A DNA stretch of 64,000 nt, from contig NZ_JACHCP010000009.1 in the NCBI RefSeq assembly GCF_014207185.1, forward strand, positions 62,001 through 126,000, read 5' to 3'. The notes under the pieces were generated by a model. That model worked only from the letters and a program-made list of their open reading frames with translations, was not told where the DNA came from and ran no database searches. The stretch comes from Rhodanobacter sp. A1T4. Lineage in GTDB: Bacteria > Pseudomonadota > Gammaproteobacteria > Xanthomonadales > Rhodanobacteraceae. The position numbers were made by a program, and so were the translations under genes. Of this stretch, positions 1-11,764 are shown piece by piece (position 1 is the stretch's first letter; each line of letters opens with the position of its first letter).

Positions 1-27
1 ATTGGGCCTGTAAAAGCCCGTGACGTT

Positions 28-435
28 CTAAATGGTCGCCGGACCTTTCAGTTCGATCATATTGCCCTGCGGATCGAACAGGTAGATCGACGGACCCTCA
101 CCTTCTGCACCGTATCGCGATCCCACCTCGCCGATGCGCACACCATGCGCCGCGAGATGCGCCAGGATCGATGCTTCGTCGTAATTCTGCACACGCAGGC
201 AAACATGATCCACGTTGTGGGCTTGCTCTCCCAGCGCGGCGCCACCAAAGCGTCCAAGCTTGCCGTCAATGCTGATGAGATCAATGAGCGAAGCGCCAGC
301 TCGCAGCTGAACCAGGCCGATCTCGTCCTGCCTGCGTTCTTCATGACAGCCGAGTACGTCGCAATAGAAACGTTGCATGGCTTCGATGTCGACGGCGCGA
401 AAGACGATGTGGTCGATTTCACCGATGCGAATCAC
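28..435 (-). CDS. VOC (glyoxalase/bleomycin-resistance fold) family protein
   Basis: A 135-residue protein of the vicinal oxygen chelate superfamily, with the usual single-module length. The N-terminal strand carries the DHIVFR motif with a candidate metal-binding His at residue 9. A second DHVCLRV strand lies mid-protein, and the C-terminal GNMIELKG strand carries a candidate metal-ligand Glu near residue 128. Members include lyases, dioxygenases and resistance proteins, so the substrate cannot be assigned. The reading frame stays open upstream to 705, but similarity begins at the GTG at 433-435. That GTG has a GGAG about 9 nt upstream, so I chose it. The gene is divergent from gcvP, across the riboswitch region. 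Confidence 0.8.
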   Translation of the reverse strand: MIRIGEIDHIVFRAVDIEAMQRFYCDVLGCHEERRQDEIGLVQLRAGASLIDLISIDGKLGRFGGAALGEQAHNVDHVCLRVQNYDEASILAHLAAHGVRIGEVGSRYGAEGEGPSIYLFDPQGNMIELKGPATI

Positions 436-549
436 GGCGGCATGCTCCAGTGCGAACGAATGGGTGAGACGTAACGCGTGTGGCCGGCAGTGTATCGAGC
501 TGTCCCAACAGCAACAATGTGGGATCGCAACATGCGGCCGCAGGGCCTG

Positions 550-555
550 TATAAT
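550..555 (+). promoter_or_regulatory. Putative -10 box for the gcvP riboswitch transcript
   Basis: A perfect TATAAT hexamer lies about 17 nt before the start of the glycine riboswitch. The -35 region at about 527-532 (GCAACA) is only a partial match. The position fits transcription beginning around 562, just ahead of the aptamers. Confidence 0.55.
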
Positions 556-571
556 CAGCGGGGTAAACGTA

Positions 572-765
572 TGGTGGGAGAAGCGGTGGCCTGAAGCTGG
601 GCCAATCCGCTGCCGAAGACGCAACGCCCGTAATCGCTCAGGCTCCTGTACCACCACGCGCAAACACTCTGGAGAGACCGGTTCAATCCGGCGCCGAAGG
701 TGCACGAAACGCCGCGATCCTATCGATCGGTGGGCATTTCCAAACTCTCAGGCAAAAGGACAGAG
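572..765 (+). promoter_or_regulatory. Tandem glycine riboswitch upstream of gcvP
   Basis: Two consecutive glycine-aptamer sequences are visible. Aptamer 1 runs about 572-656, with a P1 stem TGGTGG (572-577) pairing CCACCA (651-656), the conserved GCCGAAGACGCAA core and a CTCAGGC segment. After a linker of about 10 nt, aptamer 2 runs about 667-765, with P1 CTCTG (667-671) pairing CAGAG (761-765), GGAGAGACCGG, GCCGAAGG and CTCAGGCAAAAGGACAGAGG. This matches the two-aptamer gcvT-class riboswitch that senses glycine and usually activates glycine-cleavage genes. No clear terminator was seen between it and gcvP, so control may act on translation or through a weak terminator. Confidence 0.93.
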
Positions 766-800
766 GGGCGCCTACGTGCGGCACGGCACGTTGCCTTTGG

Positions 801-3740
801 ATGCCTCCAGTCATGACCCAGTCCAACTCGTCTTTCTCTCGTACCCCTTCGTTGCGCGAGCTTGAGCATCATCACGCGTTTATCGAGCGCCATATCGGCC
901 CCAACGATGCCGAGATCGCGCAGATGCTGCACGTCATCGGCCATGAGTCGCTGGAAACGATGACCGACGCTATCGTGCCGGCTGCGATCAAATCGTCCGC
1001 GCCACTGTCGCTGCCGCATGCCATCACCGAAGTCGAGGCGCTGGCCAAGATCCGCGTCATCGCCAACAAAAACCAGGTGTTCCGCAGCTTTATTGGCCAG
1101 GGTTACTACGGCACCCATACGCCGAACGTCATCCTGCGCAACATCCTCGAGAATCCGGCCTGGTATACCGCCTACACGCCGTACCAGGCGGAGATTTCGC
1201 AGGGCCGCATGGAGGCGCTGATCAACTTCCAGACGTTGTGCGCCGACCTTACCGGCATGGAGATCGCCAACGCATCCCTGCTGGATGAAGCCACCGCCGC
1301 GGCCGAGGCGATGACCCTGGCCAAGCGTTCGTGCAAGTCCAAGTCCAACGTCTTTTTCGTGTCGCGCGGCGTGCATCCGCAGACGCTCGAAGTGTTGAAC
1401 ACCCGCGCCGAGGCGATGGGCCTGGAGCTGCACATCGGTGAGGATACCGAAGCCGCCAGCGTCGATAGCTTCGGCGTGCTACTGCAGTACCCGAACACCT
1501 TCGGCCAGATCAACGACTACAAAGCGCTCGCGGATGCCACGCATGCGCGCGGCGGCCTGGTTGCCGTCGCCACCGACTTGCTTGCGCTGACCTTGATCGC
1601 CGCGCCGGGCGAATGGGGCGCGGATATCGTGGTCGGCAACTCGCAGCGCTTCGGCGTGCCGTTCGGCAACGGCGGCCCGCATGCGGCCTTCATGGCCTGT
1701 CGCGACGCGTATAAGCGTTCGATGCCCGGCCGTCTGATCGGCGTCTCCATCGATGCCGAAGGCAAGCCGGCGTACCGCCTGACCCTGCAGACACGCGAGC
1801 AGCACATCCGCCGCGAGAAGGCCACGTCCAATATCTGCACCGCGCAGGTGCTGCTGGCGGTCATGGCGAGCATGTATGCCGTGTATCACGGTCCGGAAGG
1901 GCTGACCCGCATCGCCCGCCGCGTGCATCGCCTCAGCGCCATCCTGGCCGGTGCGCTGGGCAAGGCCGGCATTGCCGTCGGTCCGGATTTCTTTGACACG
2001 TTGCATGTAGTGAACGTCGACGCCGATGCCATTCATGCGAAGGCCGAGTCTGCTCATCTCAATCTGCGCCGCATCGACAGCACGAGCCTGGGCATCAGCC
2101 TGGATGAAACCACGACGCGCGAGGACGTGATCGCATTGGCCAAACTGTTCGGCGCTGGCGTGGCTATCGATAACATCGACGCGCTCGACGACGCCACCGA
2201 CGACGCCCTGCCAGCCGGTCTGCGCCGTACCAGTGCGTTCCTCACGCACCCGGTGTTCAACACGCATCACAGCGAGCATGAAATGCTGCGCTACATGCGC
2301 ACACTGGCCGACAAGGATCTGGCGATGGATCGCACCATGATCCCGCTAGGCAGCTGCACCATGAAGCTCAACGCCACCGCCGAGATGATTCCGGTCACGT
2401 GGCCCGAGTTCGGCAATATCCATCCGCTGGCGCCATCCTCACAGACACAGGGCTACACGCAGCTGATCGACAGCCTCGAGGCGATGCTGGTCGAGTGCAC
2501 CGGCTATGACGCGGTGAGCCTGCAGCCGAATTCCGGCGCACAGGGCGAATACGCCGGCCTGCTGGCGATCCGTGCGTACCACCGTTCGCGCAACGAGGGC
2601 CATCGTGACATCTGTCTGATTCCCGAATCCGCGCACGGCACCAACCCGGCGTCCGCGCAGATGTGCGGCATGACGGTGGTGGTGACCAAGTGCGATGCGA
2701 ACGGCAACGTCGACATCGACGATATCCGCGCCAAGGCCGAAAAGTATTCCGATCGTCTGGCCGCGCTGATGATCACCTACCCGTCCACCCATGGCGTATT
2801 CGAAGAAGACATTGTGGCGATCTGCGAAACCATTCATCAGCACGGCGGCCAGGTCTATACCGACGGCGCCAACATGAATGCGCTGGTCGGCGTGGCCAAG
2901 CCCGGCAAGTGGGGCTCGGACGTGTCACATCTGAATCTGCACAAGACCTTCTGCATCCCGCATGGCGGCGGCGGCCCGGGCGTGGGACCGTGCGCGGTGA
3001 AATCACATCTTGCCCCCTTCTTGCCTAAAACGGTTATTGATGCCGACATCCGTGTTGGCGGCGATCAGGAAGATCGCAAAGCGCAAGTCGGCATGGTGTC
3101 CGCGGCGCCCTTCGGTTCGGCCTCGATCCTGCCGATCTCGTGGATGTACATCACCCTGATGGGCAGCGAAGGCCTGCGCAAGGCCACGCAGGTGGCGCTG
3201 CTCAACGCCAACTATGTGGCCAAACGACTGGCTCCGCATTACGAGACGTTGTACACCGGCCGCAACGGTCTTGTGGCGCACGAGTGCATCCTCGACCTGC
3301 GTCCGCTGAAGGAGACCACCGGGATCGGTGCGGAAGACGTCGCCAAGCGTCTGATCGACTTCGGCTTCCACGCGCCGACGCTGAGCTTCCCGGTGTCCGG
3401 CACGCTGATGGTCGAACCGACCGAGAGCGAATCGCAGCACGAGCTGGACCGCTTCATCGACGCGATGATCCAGATCCGCGAAGAAATCCGCGCCGTCGAG
3501 GAAGGCAAGCTCGATCGCGAAGACAACCCGCTGAAGAATGCCCCGCATACGGCGACGGCCGTGTCGGCCAGCGAATGGACGCACGCTTACCCGCGCGAAC
3601 TGGCGGCCTTTCCGCTGCCCAGCCTGAAGCTGCAGAAGTACTGGTCGCCGGTAGCCCGCGTGGACAACGTCTACGGTGACAAGAACATCATGTGCGCCTG
3701 CATCCCGATCGATGCGTACAAGGAAGAAGTGGAAGCCTGA
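801..3740 (+). CDS. gcvP: Glycine dehydrogenase (decarboxylating), P protein of the glycine cleavage system
   Basis: GcvP is the PLP-dependent enzyme that decarboxylates glycine and passes the aminomethyl group to lipoyl-GcvH in the cytoplasm. The 979-residue length fits the fused single-chain P protein of gammaproteobacteria (about 950-980). The PLP lysine is Lys715 in the NLHKTF motif, followed by the Gly-rich IPHGGGGPG loop. The N-terminal half carries [17 protein letters not shown] and the second PLP-fold repeat typical of the family. An in-frame ATG at 813 is an equally possible start, since neither site has a strong ribosome binding site. The gene stands alone here: gcvT and gcvH are not in the window. 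It is preceded by a tandem glycine riboswitch and followed by a terminator. Confidence 0.97.
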   Translation: MPPVMTQSNSSFSRTPSLRELEHHHAFIERHIGPNDAEIAQMLHVIGHESLETMTDAIVPAAIKSSAPLSLPHAITEVEALAKIRVIANKNQVFRSFIGQGYYGTHTPNVILRNILENPAWYTAYTPYQAEISQGRMEALINFQTLCADLTGMEIANASLLDEATAAAEAMTLAKRSCKSKSNVFFVSRGVHPQTLEVLNTRAEAMGLELHIGEDTEAASVDSFGVLLQYPNTFGQINDYKALADATHARGGLVAVATDLLALTLIAAPGEWGADIVVGNSQRFGVPFGNGGPHAAFMACRDAYKRSMPGRLIGVSIDAEGKPAYRLTLQTREQHIRREKATSNICTAQVLLAVMASMYAVYHGPEGLTRIARRVHRLSAILAGALGKAGIAVGPDFFDTLHVVNVDADAIHAKAESAHLNLRRIDSTSLGISLDETTTREDVIALAKLFGAGVAIDNIDALDDATDDALPAGLRRTSAFLTHPVFNTHHSEHEMLRYMRTLADKDLAMDRTMIPLGSCTMKLNATAEMIPVTWPEFGNIHPLAPSSQTQGYTQLIDSLEAMLVECTGYDAVSLQPNSGAQGEYAGLLAIRAYHRSRNEGHRDICLIPESAHGTNPASAQMCGMTVVVTKCDANGNVDIDDIRAKAEKYSDRLAALMITYPSTHGVFEEDIVAICETIHQHGGQVYTDGANMNALVGVAKPGKWGSDVSHLNLHKTFCIPHGGGGPGVGPCAVKSHLAPFLPKTVIDADIRVGGDQEDRKAQVGMVSAAPFGSASILPISWMYITLMGSEGLRKATQVALLNANYVAKRLAPHYETLYTGRNGLVAHECILDLRPLKETTGIGAEDVAKRLIDFGFHAPTLSFPVSGTLMVEPTESESQHELDRFIDAMIQIREEIRAVEEGKLDREDNPLKNAPHTATAVSASEWTHAYPRELAAFPLPSLKLQKYWSPVARVDNVYGDKNIMCACIPIDAYKEEVEA

Positions 3741-3766
3741 CGCCCCTTCGATCTTTCCATTTGATA

Positions 3767-3793
3767 AGGCCTCGCCATGCGGGGCCTTTTTTT
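3767..3793 (+). terminator. Rho-independent terminator after gcvP
   Basis: An 8-9 bp GC-rich stem (AGGCCTCG with GCGGGGCCT, one G-U pair, 4-nt loop) is followed by seven T residues, 27 nt after the gcvP stop codon. Confidence 0.85.
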
Positions 3794-3935
3794 GCCGCCA
3801 TCTTTGTCGATCCGTGCTTGCTCAGGTGCGCCCGACACGCCATGGATTTGTCCAGACGGAAACCACCACATTCAGCCGTCTGTGGCGCCCGCATGGCACA
3901 CGCCAGTTTTTGTCTTCGGTGCTAGCTTTACCCGC

Positions 3936-4979
3936 ATGATCGCGCGATGCCTGCTCATGCTTGGTGCCTTGTCGATGCCGCTGCACGCGGTCGCTAGCGA
4001 CACGCCGACAGCAGCCGTCGGCCTGCTTCGCAATGTGGTGTTCACCGACTATTCGCCGCTCTCGCGCAGTGCCGAACTGGCACGGCGCCTGTTGAGTCCG
4101 TTGAACGCGTTGCACGTACATCGGGAATCGATGCGCTCGAATCAGGCCATGCGCGAACAGCCTGTCGATCTCGCACACGAAAGATTCGCCGTCTATGTAC
4201 CCGCCAAGGTACCTCCACACGGTTATGCGCTGCTGGTATTCGTGCCGCCGTGGCAAGGCGCCATCGTTCCTGCACCATGGATCGCGGCGCTGGATCGCCA
4301 CGGTGTGATCTTTGTCAGTGCGACGAATTCGGGTAATGACGCCAACCTAATCGACCGTCGCGAACCGCTGGCCCTGCTTGCAGCGCAGAACATCATCCGA
4401 CGCTATCCGGTCGATCCGCAGCGGATTTACATCGGTGGATTTTCCGGCGGCTCACGGGTGGCCATGCGTGTTGCGCTTGGCTATCCGGATCTGTTTCACG
4501 GAGTGCTGCTGGATGCCGGCAGCGATCCTATCGGCGAACAGATCCCGTTACCTCCGGCGGAATTGTTCCGACAGTTCCAGGATTCGACACGATTGGTCTA
4601 TGTGACCGGTCAGCATGACGATGCCAATCTCGCCATGGATGTGCTCAGCCGAAAATCGATGCAGACCTGGTGCGTTTCAAATGTGGATGTCGAGACAGCG
4701 CCATGGGCATGGCATGCAGTCGCCGATCCGGCAATTCTGGATCATGCATTGCATATGCTTGATAAAGATGCGCAACACAACCCGGACCAACTCGCCGATT
4801 GTCGCGCACACATCGAGAGGCAACTGACCGACCAACTGCAACAGGTTAGTACACTGCTTGCCAATGGCAGGCGTGATGACGCGCGGACCTTGCTCCAGAA
4901 GATCGACGCCCATTACGGCGGACTGGCGGCGCCACGCAGCATCGAACTCACGGGGCAAATCGACGCGCAGCCGCCTTGA
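3936..4979 (+). CDS. Secreted alpha/beta hydrolase
   Basis: A 347-residue protein with a cleavable signal peptide (residues 1-20, ending AVA before SD), so probably periplasmic or exported. The nucleophile elbow is GFSGG with Ser170. A candidate catalytic His lies near residue 260 (WAWHAV), and a possible acid lies near QHDD around 228. The fold resembles PHB-depolymerase/esterase-like or dienelactone-hydrolase-like enzymes, but the substrate is not assignable. The C-terminal ~70 residues are helical and rich in charged residues. The frame is open from 3777, but that part overlaps the gcvP terminator, so I chose ATG 3936, where the signal peptide begins. Confidence 0.75.
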   Translation: MIARCLLMLGALSMPLHAVASDTPTAAVGLLRNVVFTDYSPLSRSAELARRLLSPLNALHVHRESMRSNQAMREQPVDLAHERFAVYVPAKVPPHGYALLVFVPPWQGAIVPAPWIAALDRHGVIFVSATNSGNDANLIDRREPLALLAAQNIIRRYPVDPQRIYIGGFSGGSRVAMRVALGYPDLFHGVLLDAGSDPIGEQIPLPPAELFRQFQDSTRLVYVTGQHDDANLAMDVLSRKSMQTWCVSNVDVETAPWAWHAVADPAILDHALHMLDKDAQHNPDQLADCRAHIERQLTDQLQQVSTLLANGRRDDARTLLQKIDAHYGGLAAPRSIELTGQIDAQPP

Positions 4980-5079
4980 CCAGTGGCTGCTGTGTGGCCG
5001 ATGCCGCAGGCTCGATTGATACGCCGCGTGATACGCGCGGCTCCGCAGAAACGTGTAACACCGCACCGGCCGCACAAGT

Positions 5080-6675
<1,596 letters not shown>

Positions 6676-6832
6676 GGTCGCGCACCGGTAGAGATGAGTC
6701 CCCGACTTAAGCAGCCGAATATGACCTGCATATGTCATCCGTTGGTTTATCGATGCTTACCTCCATAAAACTGTCATGGTTCGAGCGTTTGCAACGTACA
6801 CTGGCGCTTCGTCAGCCAGGATCGTCCGATTC

Positions 6833-7639
6833 ATGAATGCCGATACGCCACCCGTGACAGGCACTTTTCTGGCCGCCCTCGCCCGCAAGGAGTGCAAGGC
6901 TATCGCCAAGGCACTGGGCAACAGGAAGGATCGGCACCGCGGCATCCACGAGGCACGCAAGGCCATCCGCCGCCTGCGCAGCCTGCTCGCGCTGGTCAGC
7001 GATGCGGTTGGGCACGAAACGGCCAAGATCGACATCGCGCTACGAAATCAGGCCAAGCGCCTCTCGGCGCTGCGCGATTCGCAGGTCGTCGTGGCGATGG
7101 CCGAAAAGCTGGCGATTGGTGACGAGACGGGTGAATGGGCAATCGCGGCGCAAGTGCTGGCCGTGCAGCGAGACCTTCTCCTCGAAACCGAGCTGGACAA
7201 AGATCCTGCGTTCGCTCGGCGTACCGCCGCGATAGGTGACATCGCCATCGTGTTCGACAAGTTGCGCTGGAAACGCGTCAGTCAGAAATCGCTGCAGCTA
7301 TCCATCAAGAAAAGCCATCGCCGGGTCAACAAGTCCGAACACGACGCCGCCGAACAGGGAACCCCCGCCAGCCTGCATCGCTGGCGACGACGCGTGCGAC
7401 GTCTGCGACTGCAGTTGAATACGATTCATGCACTGAACCGACTAGCCGGCAGCAAGATCCAGACCAGCGACACGCACAAAAGCAAATCCGCCAAGGCACT
7501 GGCCCGCCTCGCCGATCAGCTGGGCTGGCGGCAGGACATCCTGGTACTGCGCGCCGCGCTCAAGACCTTTCCCGATCCGCGCATTCTCGCCAGCCTGCGC
7601 AAACGGCTGCGTCTGGAAACCAAACTCGCACGCTACTGA
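6833..7639 (+). CDS. CHAD domain protein
   Basis: A 268-residue basic, all-helical protein with the conserved CHAD signature HEARKAIRRLR at residues 39-49. A second Arg/His-rich helix pair (LHRWRRRVRRLRLQLN) lies in the C-terminal half. CHAD domains form two four-helix bundles with a positively charged groove, and several members bind polyphosphate granules. No CYTH triphosphatase domain is fused, unlike some relatives. I chose ATG 6833 because an AGGA lies 11 nt upstream; the in-frame ATG at 6776 is less likely. The gene faces away from pitA and is convergent with the serine hydrolase gene, only 16 nt from that gene's 3' end. Confidence 0.85.
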   Translation: MNADTPPVTGTFLAALARKECKAIAKALGNRKDRHRGIHEARKAIRRLRSLLALVSDAVGHETAKIDIALRNQAKRLSALRDSQVVVAMAEKLAIGDETGEWAIAAQVLAVQRDLLLETELDKDPAFARRTAAIGDIAIVFDKLRWKRVSQKSLQLSIKKSHRRVNKSEHDAAEQGTPASLHRWRRRVRRLRLQLNTIHALNRLAGSKIQTSDTHKSKSAKALARLADQLGWRQDILVLRAALKTFPDPRILASLRKRLRLETKLARY

Positions 7640-7655
7640 CCAAGCTGCATGCAAG

Positions 7656-9617
7656 TCAGTAGTTCAGATGCACGTTGAGCAGGTGCAGACTGAAGGCAAA
7701 CCAGATCGCGGCGAGACAAGCAATCAGCAATAACAGACTATTCGTCTTGCGCCACCAGCCGCTCGGCTGGCGCCACGCGCAAACGGCATTCATCACCACT
7801 GCGATCGTGCCGAGTATCGCCAGCACGCCAATCAGCTGGATCAAGCGCAGCGTGCCATCGAATGCGTTGTTGAAATGGGCGATGCCGATATTCAATTGCA
7901 GCAACGCGAGCAGCCAACCAGCGGCAAACAGCAGATGCAGAATCGCTACCACTCGGCTGAGCCGATACCAGCGCCGCGCCACGCCCATCAGCGCAAAGGC
8001 TTTGCCGCAGCGATAACGCACCAGCGCTGCGACAGGCCAGAGCAGCGCCGTCAGCAGAAACACCAGCAGTGACAAATACAGCAGTGGCAGATTCCATGCG
8101 GCTGACTGCCAAAACGATACCGGCATCCACACCGCCACCGGCGATGCCTCATCGAACGAAATCCAGCGCAGCTTGCCGTTCTGCATCAGCGCACCTAAAT
8201 GGCTGCCGCTGGCATCGTCCAGCCATAGAAATGGTTTCACCTCGCGCCAGTGCCGGGGCTGCCCGGCCATATTCTTGAAGTCCGGCGTAATCAACGTGCC
8301 ATCCGGTGTCATGAAAATTTTCGGCTGCGACAGCAGATTGCCAATCGACAGAAAATTGTCGAACGACCCGCGGCTGCCGATATAGCGACCGGCCAGCAAC
8401 ATGCCATGCGCCCGTGCCGTACCCAGCGTCGGCTGCGGCAGTTGCGGCAACGCGGGGAAATAGCGATCGGTAAAACCATCCAGTAATTGCTTACGCAGAC
8501 CACCGTCCTTGTCGCCATCGATCGAGACGAAGATGCCGACGTTCTGCTGCAGAAAAAGCATCATCCCGCTGTGGAACAGTTCGGTATCGCCACCATGGCC
8601 GATGATGGTCTGGCCGTTACGATCCATGTGATAGAAGCCCAACGCCATCGGCATCAGCCCCGGCACCGAATAGTGCGTGAAATCGTGCATCGCCTTTGCC
8701 GTCTCCGGCCGCAGAATCTGCATGTTGTTGTAAGTACCGTTCTGCAGCTGCGCGATCATGAAGCGCGCCATGTCCTCGCCGCTCACCGACATGCCACCGG
8801 CCGGGTCGCTTACGACCATTTCGAACGACTTCGGCGGTGTGCTGGCCGATACATAACTCTTGGCCATGTCACCCTTGAGATTGGCCGGCAGCGGCTGGCG
8901 GAACGTGGCGTGTTGCATGCCCAGCGGCTGGTAGATGTGCTGTTCGATGTATTCGTCAAATGGCTGGCCGGAAACGCGCTGCACGATATAGCCGGCCAGC
9001 GCCGCACCATAGTTCGAATACGCCGATACTTCGCCTGGCGCAAACACGCGCTCGGGTACCCACTCCTTCAGCCACGCCTCGTTGCTCATCGGCAACTGGT
9101 CATCGTGCGAAAACAGATTCTTCAGCGTCTCCTCGAAGCCCGGCGTATGCGTCATCAGATCGCGCATCGTGATCGGCTTGCCGTCGCGCGGCGCAATGGT
9201 GAAATCCAGATACTGGTTCACGTCCGCATCGAGATTGAGCTTGCCCTGCTCGACCAGCTGCATCACTGCCGTCCACAGGAACGTCTTGGAGATCGAGCCC
9301 GGACGAAACAGTGTGGTTGCCGGATCGACCTTTTTATTCGCCGCAATGTCGGCGTAGCCATACCCTCTGGACACCAGAATCTGGCCGTCCTTCACCACCA
9401 CAACGACCGCCGCCGCCAGATTGTTCTTGGCCAGTCCGTAGGGAAACAGGCCATCGAGCCATGCGCCTGCATCGTCCGCCGTCAGCGGATGGCTGCCGAT
9501 CGTCACCGGAATATTCGGCTTCGCATCCTTCAGCGGTTTGATCTGGATCTGTGCGGCGCCAAGCGATGCGACCAGCAGAAGCCCCAACGCGACAAAGGTG
9601 CGGACGATGCGTTTCAT
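7656..9617 (-). CDS. Beta-lactamase-like serine hydrolase with C-terminal membrane domain
   Basis: A 653-residue protein with an N-terminal signal sequence (residues 1-22). A class C beta-lactamase/DD-peptidase-type domain follows, with SISK (Ser108, Lys111), YSN (Tyr200-Asn202) and HGG (His341) as the three active-site motifs. A linker/lipocalin-like region follows, then four hydrophobic segments (about residues 515-653). The layout suggests an enzyme facing the periplasm and anchored by its C terminus. Such proteins include peptidases and esterases; antibiotic hydrolysis cannot be inferred. Start ATG 9617 has GGAG 10 nt upstream. The frame extends to 9677 without a better start. Confidence 0.85.
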   Translation of the reverse strand: MKRIVRTFVALGLLLVASLGAAQIQIKPLKDAKPNIPVTIGSHPLTADDAGAWLDGLFPYGLAKNNLAAAVVVVVKDGQILVSRGYGYADIAANKKVDPATTLFRPGSISKTFLWTAVMQLVEQGKLNLDADVNQYLDFTIAPRDGKPITMRDLMTHTPGFEETLKNLFSHDDQLPMSNEAWLKEWVPERVFAPGEVSAYSNYGAALAGYIVQRVSGQPFDEYIEQHIYQPLGMQHATFRQPLPANLKGDMAKSYVSASTPPKSFEMVVSDPAGGMSVSGEDMARFMIAQLQNGTYNNMQILRPETAKAMHDFTHYSVPGLMPMALGFYHMDRNGQTIIGHGGDTELFHSGMMLFLQQNVGIFVSIDGDKDGGLRKQLLDGFTDRYFPALPQLPQPTLGTARAHGMLLAGRYIGSRGSFDNFLSIGNLLSQPKIFMTPDGTLITPDFKNMAGQPRHWREVKPFLWLDDASGSHLGALMQNGKLRWISFDEASPVAVWMPVSFWQSAAWNLPLLYLSLLVFLLTALLWPVAALVRYRCGKAFALMGVARRWYRLSRVVAILHLLFAAGWLLALLQLNIGIAHFNNAFDGTLRLIQLIGVLAILGTIAVVMNAVCAWRQPSGWWRKTNSLLLLIACLAAIWFAFSLHLLNVHLNY

Positions 9618-9885
9618 CACAGTGCAACTCCAGCGGAAACGGGGACAGTGTGAGCATACGATGCCCGATAGCGTCAAAGCCTAGCATCGGCGAAGCGTCT
9701 ACGATGCACCGCGATACCGCACACCGCATCAAACGCGCTCAGACCGCGTTTCGCCTGAGGAAAACTTCCGATACAACTCAACTCGTCAGGTTTATGAAGG
9801 CAGCCAATACGCTCTGGCAAGGCTCCTTCTCCCACGCGTTGAACATGCTCTACGCTGACTAGACCAAAGCCTTTGATGACGCCTC

Positions 9886-11010
9886 ATGCATGCTCACGGT
9901 TTGAGTTCTATTGTTCGGCTTTTTCTTCGCACCGTTATCGGCATGGTAATGCTTGGTTTGCTGCCGATAGCGGCTCATGCGGCCTCAGTACCTTCCTGCC
10001 AGCAGCAGGCATCCGATGACTGCTACTTTTCGTTTCAACCCGCACCGGGTTCGGGGCAGCTGCACTACTACGCATCGCAATCAGCAGAAGCTGCAGCTGG
10101 GCCAACTGGACCCCGTTCGGCACTGATCGTGATCCATGGCCATCCGCACGATGCCAACATCACATTCAATGCAGCGCTGGCTGCATCAAGCTTGGCGGAC
10201 ACCAGGAAAAACACCGTCATTATCGCGCCGGTTTTCCAGGTATCGCCTGATGAAGCCAGCAAGTGTTCGACAGCCGGCGTTCCCACGGCGCAGACCGGCG
10301 ATCTTCTATGGACCTGTGCCAGCTGGCTGGATGGTGGTGAAGCAGACAACGCACGCGGCATAACCTCGTTCACCGCATTGGATGCGCTAGTCGTTGAAGT
10401 CACGCGACGGTGGCCAACGGTAAGCGTGGTAACGATCGCTGGCTTCTCTGCCGGTGCGCAGATGGTGCAGCACTACATTGGCTTTGCGGCAGCGGATGTT
10501 TCCAGCAAGGTGGCCCTCCGCTACGTCGTCGCCGATCCAGGAACGTGGTTGTATTTCGACGGTGTACGGCCTGTCGCAGATGGGGACCCGACAAGCGAAT
10601 CCACTTGTGCAGATGCGAGCTGCCGCTTCCATCTCGCTCCACCGATCAATGCCTGCCCCACCGTCAATCAATGGAAATACGGCACCGATGGATTACCTGC
10701 TTCACTGAAGCGCGCAGCATCAGTTGCACGCGCGCATTACGCCAGCGCTGACATCTTCTATCTGGAAGCCGCACAAGACAGCGGCACCGGTAGAGGTACG
10801 TACTCGCACATCCTCGACAAATCCTGCGCCGCTGAAGCACAGGGCAGCTTTCGACTGCAGCGCGGGCTGGCTTACGCTGCGTACGATCGCCAGCTTCTCG
10901 CGCCGAACAAGCATCGAGCCGTCGTGGTTATCCCCGACTGTGCGCATGATGTGACCTGCGTATTCACCTCGCCTACGGCACGTGCGGCGCTACTCAGTCC
11001 ATCACACTGA
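9886..11010 (+). CDS. Secreted alpha/beta-fold hydrolase
   Basis: A 374-residue protein with an N-terminal signal peptide cleaved after the AHA near residue 32. An HGHPHD oxyanion-type loop lies near residues 84-89, and the nucleophile motif GFSAG has Ser188. Several Cys residues (40-46, 127, 144, 238-246 and later) may form disulfides in the periplasm. A late CAHDVTC motif near residue 355 offers a candidate catalytic His. The protein is related in fold but not closely in sequence to the hydrolase at 3936-4979. No substrate can be named. The gene is monocistronic, with about 340 nt of non-coding sequence after it. Confidence 0.7.
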   Translation: MHAHGLSSIVRLFLRTVIGMVMLGLLPIAAHAASVPSCQQQASDDCYFSFQPAPGSGQLHYYASQSAEAAAGPTGPRSALIVIHGHPHDANITFNAALAASSLADTRKNTVIIAPVFQVSPDEASKCSTAGVPTAQTGDLLWTCASWLDGGEADNARGITSFTALDALVVEVTRRWPTVSVVTIAGFSAGAQMVQHYIGFAAADVSSKVALRYVVADPGTWLYFDGVRPVADGDPTSESTCADASCRFHLAPPINACPTVNQWKYGTDGLPASLKRAASVARAHYASADIFYLEAAQDSGTGRGTYSHILDKSCAAEAQGSFRLQRGLAYAAYDRQLLAPNKHRAVVVIPDCAHDVTCVFTSPTARAALLSPSH

Positions 11011-11349
11011 AGCGTAGCATTAGTTGAATCGATGGTTTGTCGTGCCTATCGCGCAATTGATCTGCACACATGTCCCAAGACCCACTATTTGCTGCACTGC
11101 CGCGAGTCTGAACCGTAGCGATATTTGTAAAGAAGTGTAGTCAACGTGTTGCGGACACTTCACGTTCTCTACCCTGCACGCCCGCCCTCAGCCACACATC
11201 GAACGTAGCGGGCCAGCTCGATAGCGGCATGGGAGATGCCGCGCGCGGGGTAATTATTCCAAATCAGACACACATGAGATGGTGTTTCCTTGCAGGACGC
11301 CAATGTCCATAGCCTTACTCACTCTTGCTCACCCAAATAGGATGAAGTG
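11011..11349. other. Intergenic region without a recognised gene
   Basis: These 339 nt hold no convincing ORF, RNA gene or terminator. The only support found is the ribosome binding site AGGA just before the next gene (ATG 11350). Confidence 0.5.
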
Positions 11350-11697
11350 ATGAAAACCAATGCAACGTTTCGCCTCAGCGTGATCGGCCTGGTGGCTTTT
11401 TCGGCATTCGTCTCGGGCACCGTCATCGCACAGGACACCGCCGTTCCCGGCCATCCGCGTGTCAATGAAGTGAACCAGCGCCTGAGCAATCAACAAAATC
11501 GCATCCAGAACGGCGTTGCCGATGGCAAGATGAACGCCAAACAGGCGGCCCGCGATGAGAAGCAGGACTCCAATATTGCCCAGCGCGAGAGTGCTGACGA
11601 AGCCAAGCACAACGGCCATCTCACCAAGGGCGAAGACAAGCGCCTGAACAAGTCCGAGAATCAGGACAGCCGTCGCATCCGTCGTCAGAAGCACTGA
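11350..11697 (+). CDS. Small secreted Asn/Gln/Lys-rich helical protein
   Basis: A 115-residue protein with a signal peptide (about residues 1-27, ending VIAQ). The mature part is very hydrophilic and made of about 25-residue helical units with a recurring pattern: NQRLSNQQNRIQNG, G-x-M/L-x-x-x-x-A, and HLTKGEDKRLNKSEN. Similar periplasmic proteins occur in Burkholderia and xanthomonads, without known function. ATG 11350 has AGGA 7 nt upstream; the GTG just before it is less likely. The gene is followed by a long hairpin terminator. Confidence 0.75.
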   Translation: MKTNATFRLSVIGLVAFSAFVSGTVIAQDTAVPGHPRVNEVNQRLSNQQNRIQNGVADGKMNAKQAARDEKQDSNIAQRESADEAKHNGHLTKGEDKRLNKSENQDSRRIRRQKH

Positions 11698-11764
11698 TCG
11701 ATACCTTGATTCGATCCCGGGTGTCGATCGGGGCCGACACTGCCAACGCTGTATGCTGCTCAGC

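Noticed and set aside
4980-5079. Possible terminator between the secreted hydrolase gene and pitA
   Set aside because: Only a weak GCCGCG/CGCGCGGC pairing without a T-tract is present.
8487-9653. A 388-codon plus-strand frame opposite the beta-lactamase-like gene
   Set aside because: Antisense shadow with Arg/His/Gln-rich translation and no recognisable domain.
9551-9862. A 103-codon plus-strand frame near 9.7 kb
   Set aside because: Mostly antisense to the signal peptide of the serine hydrolase; no ribosome binding site or family match.
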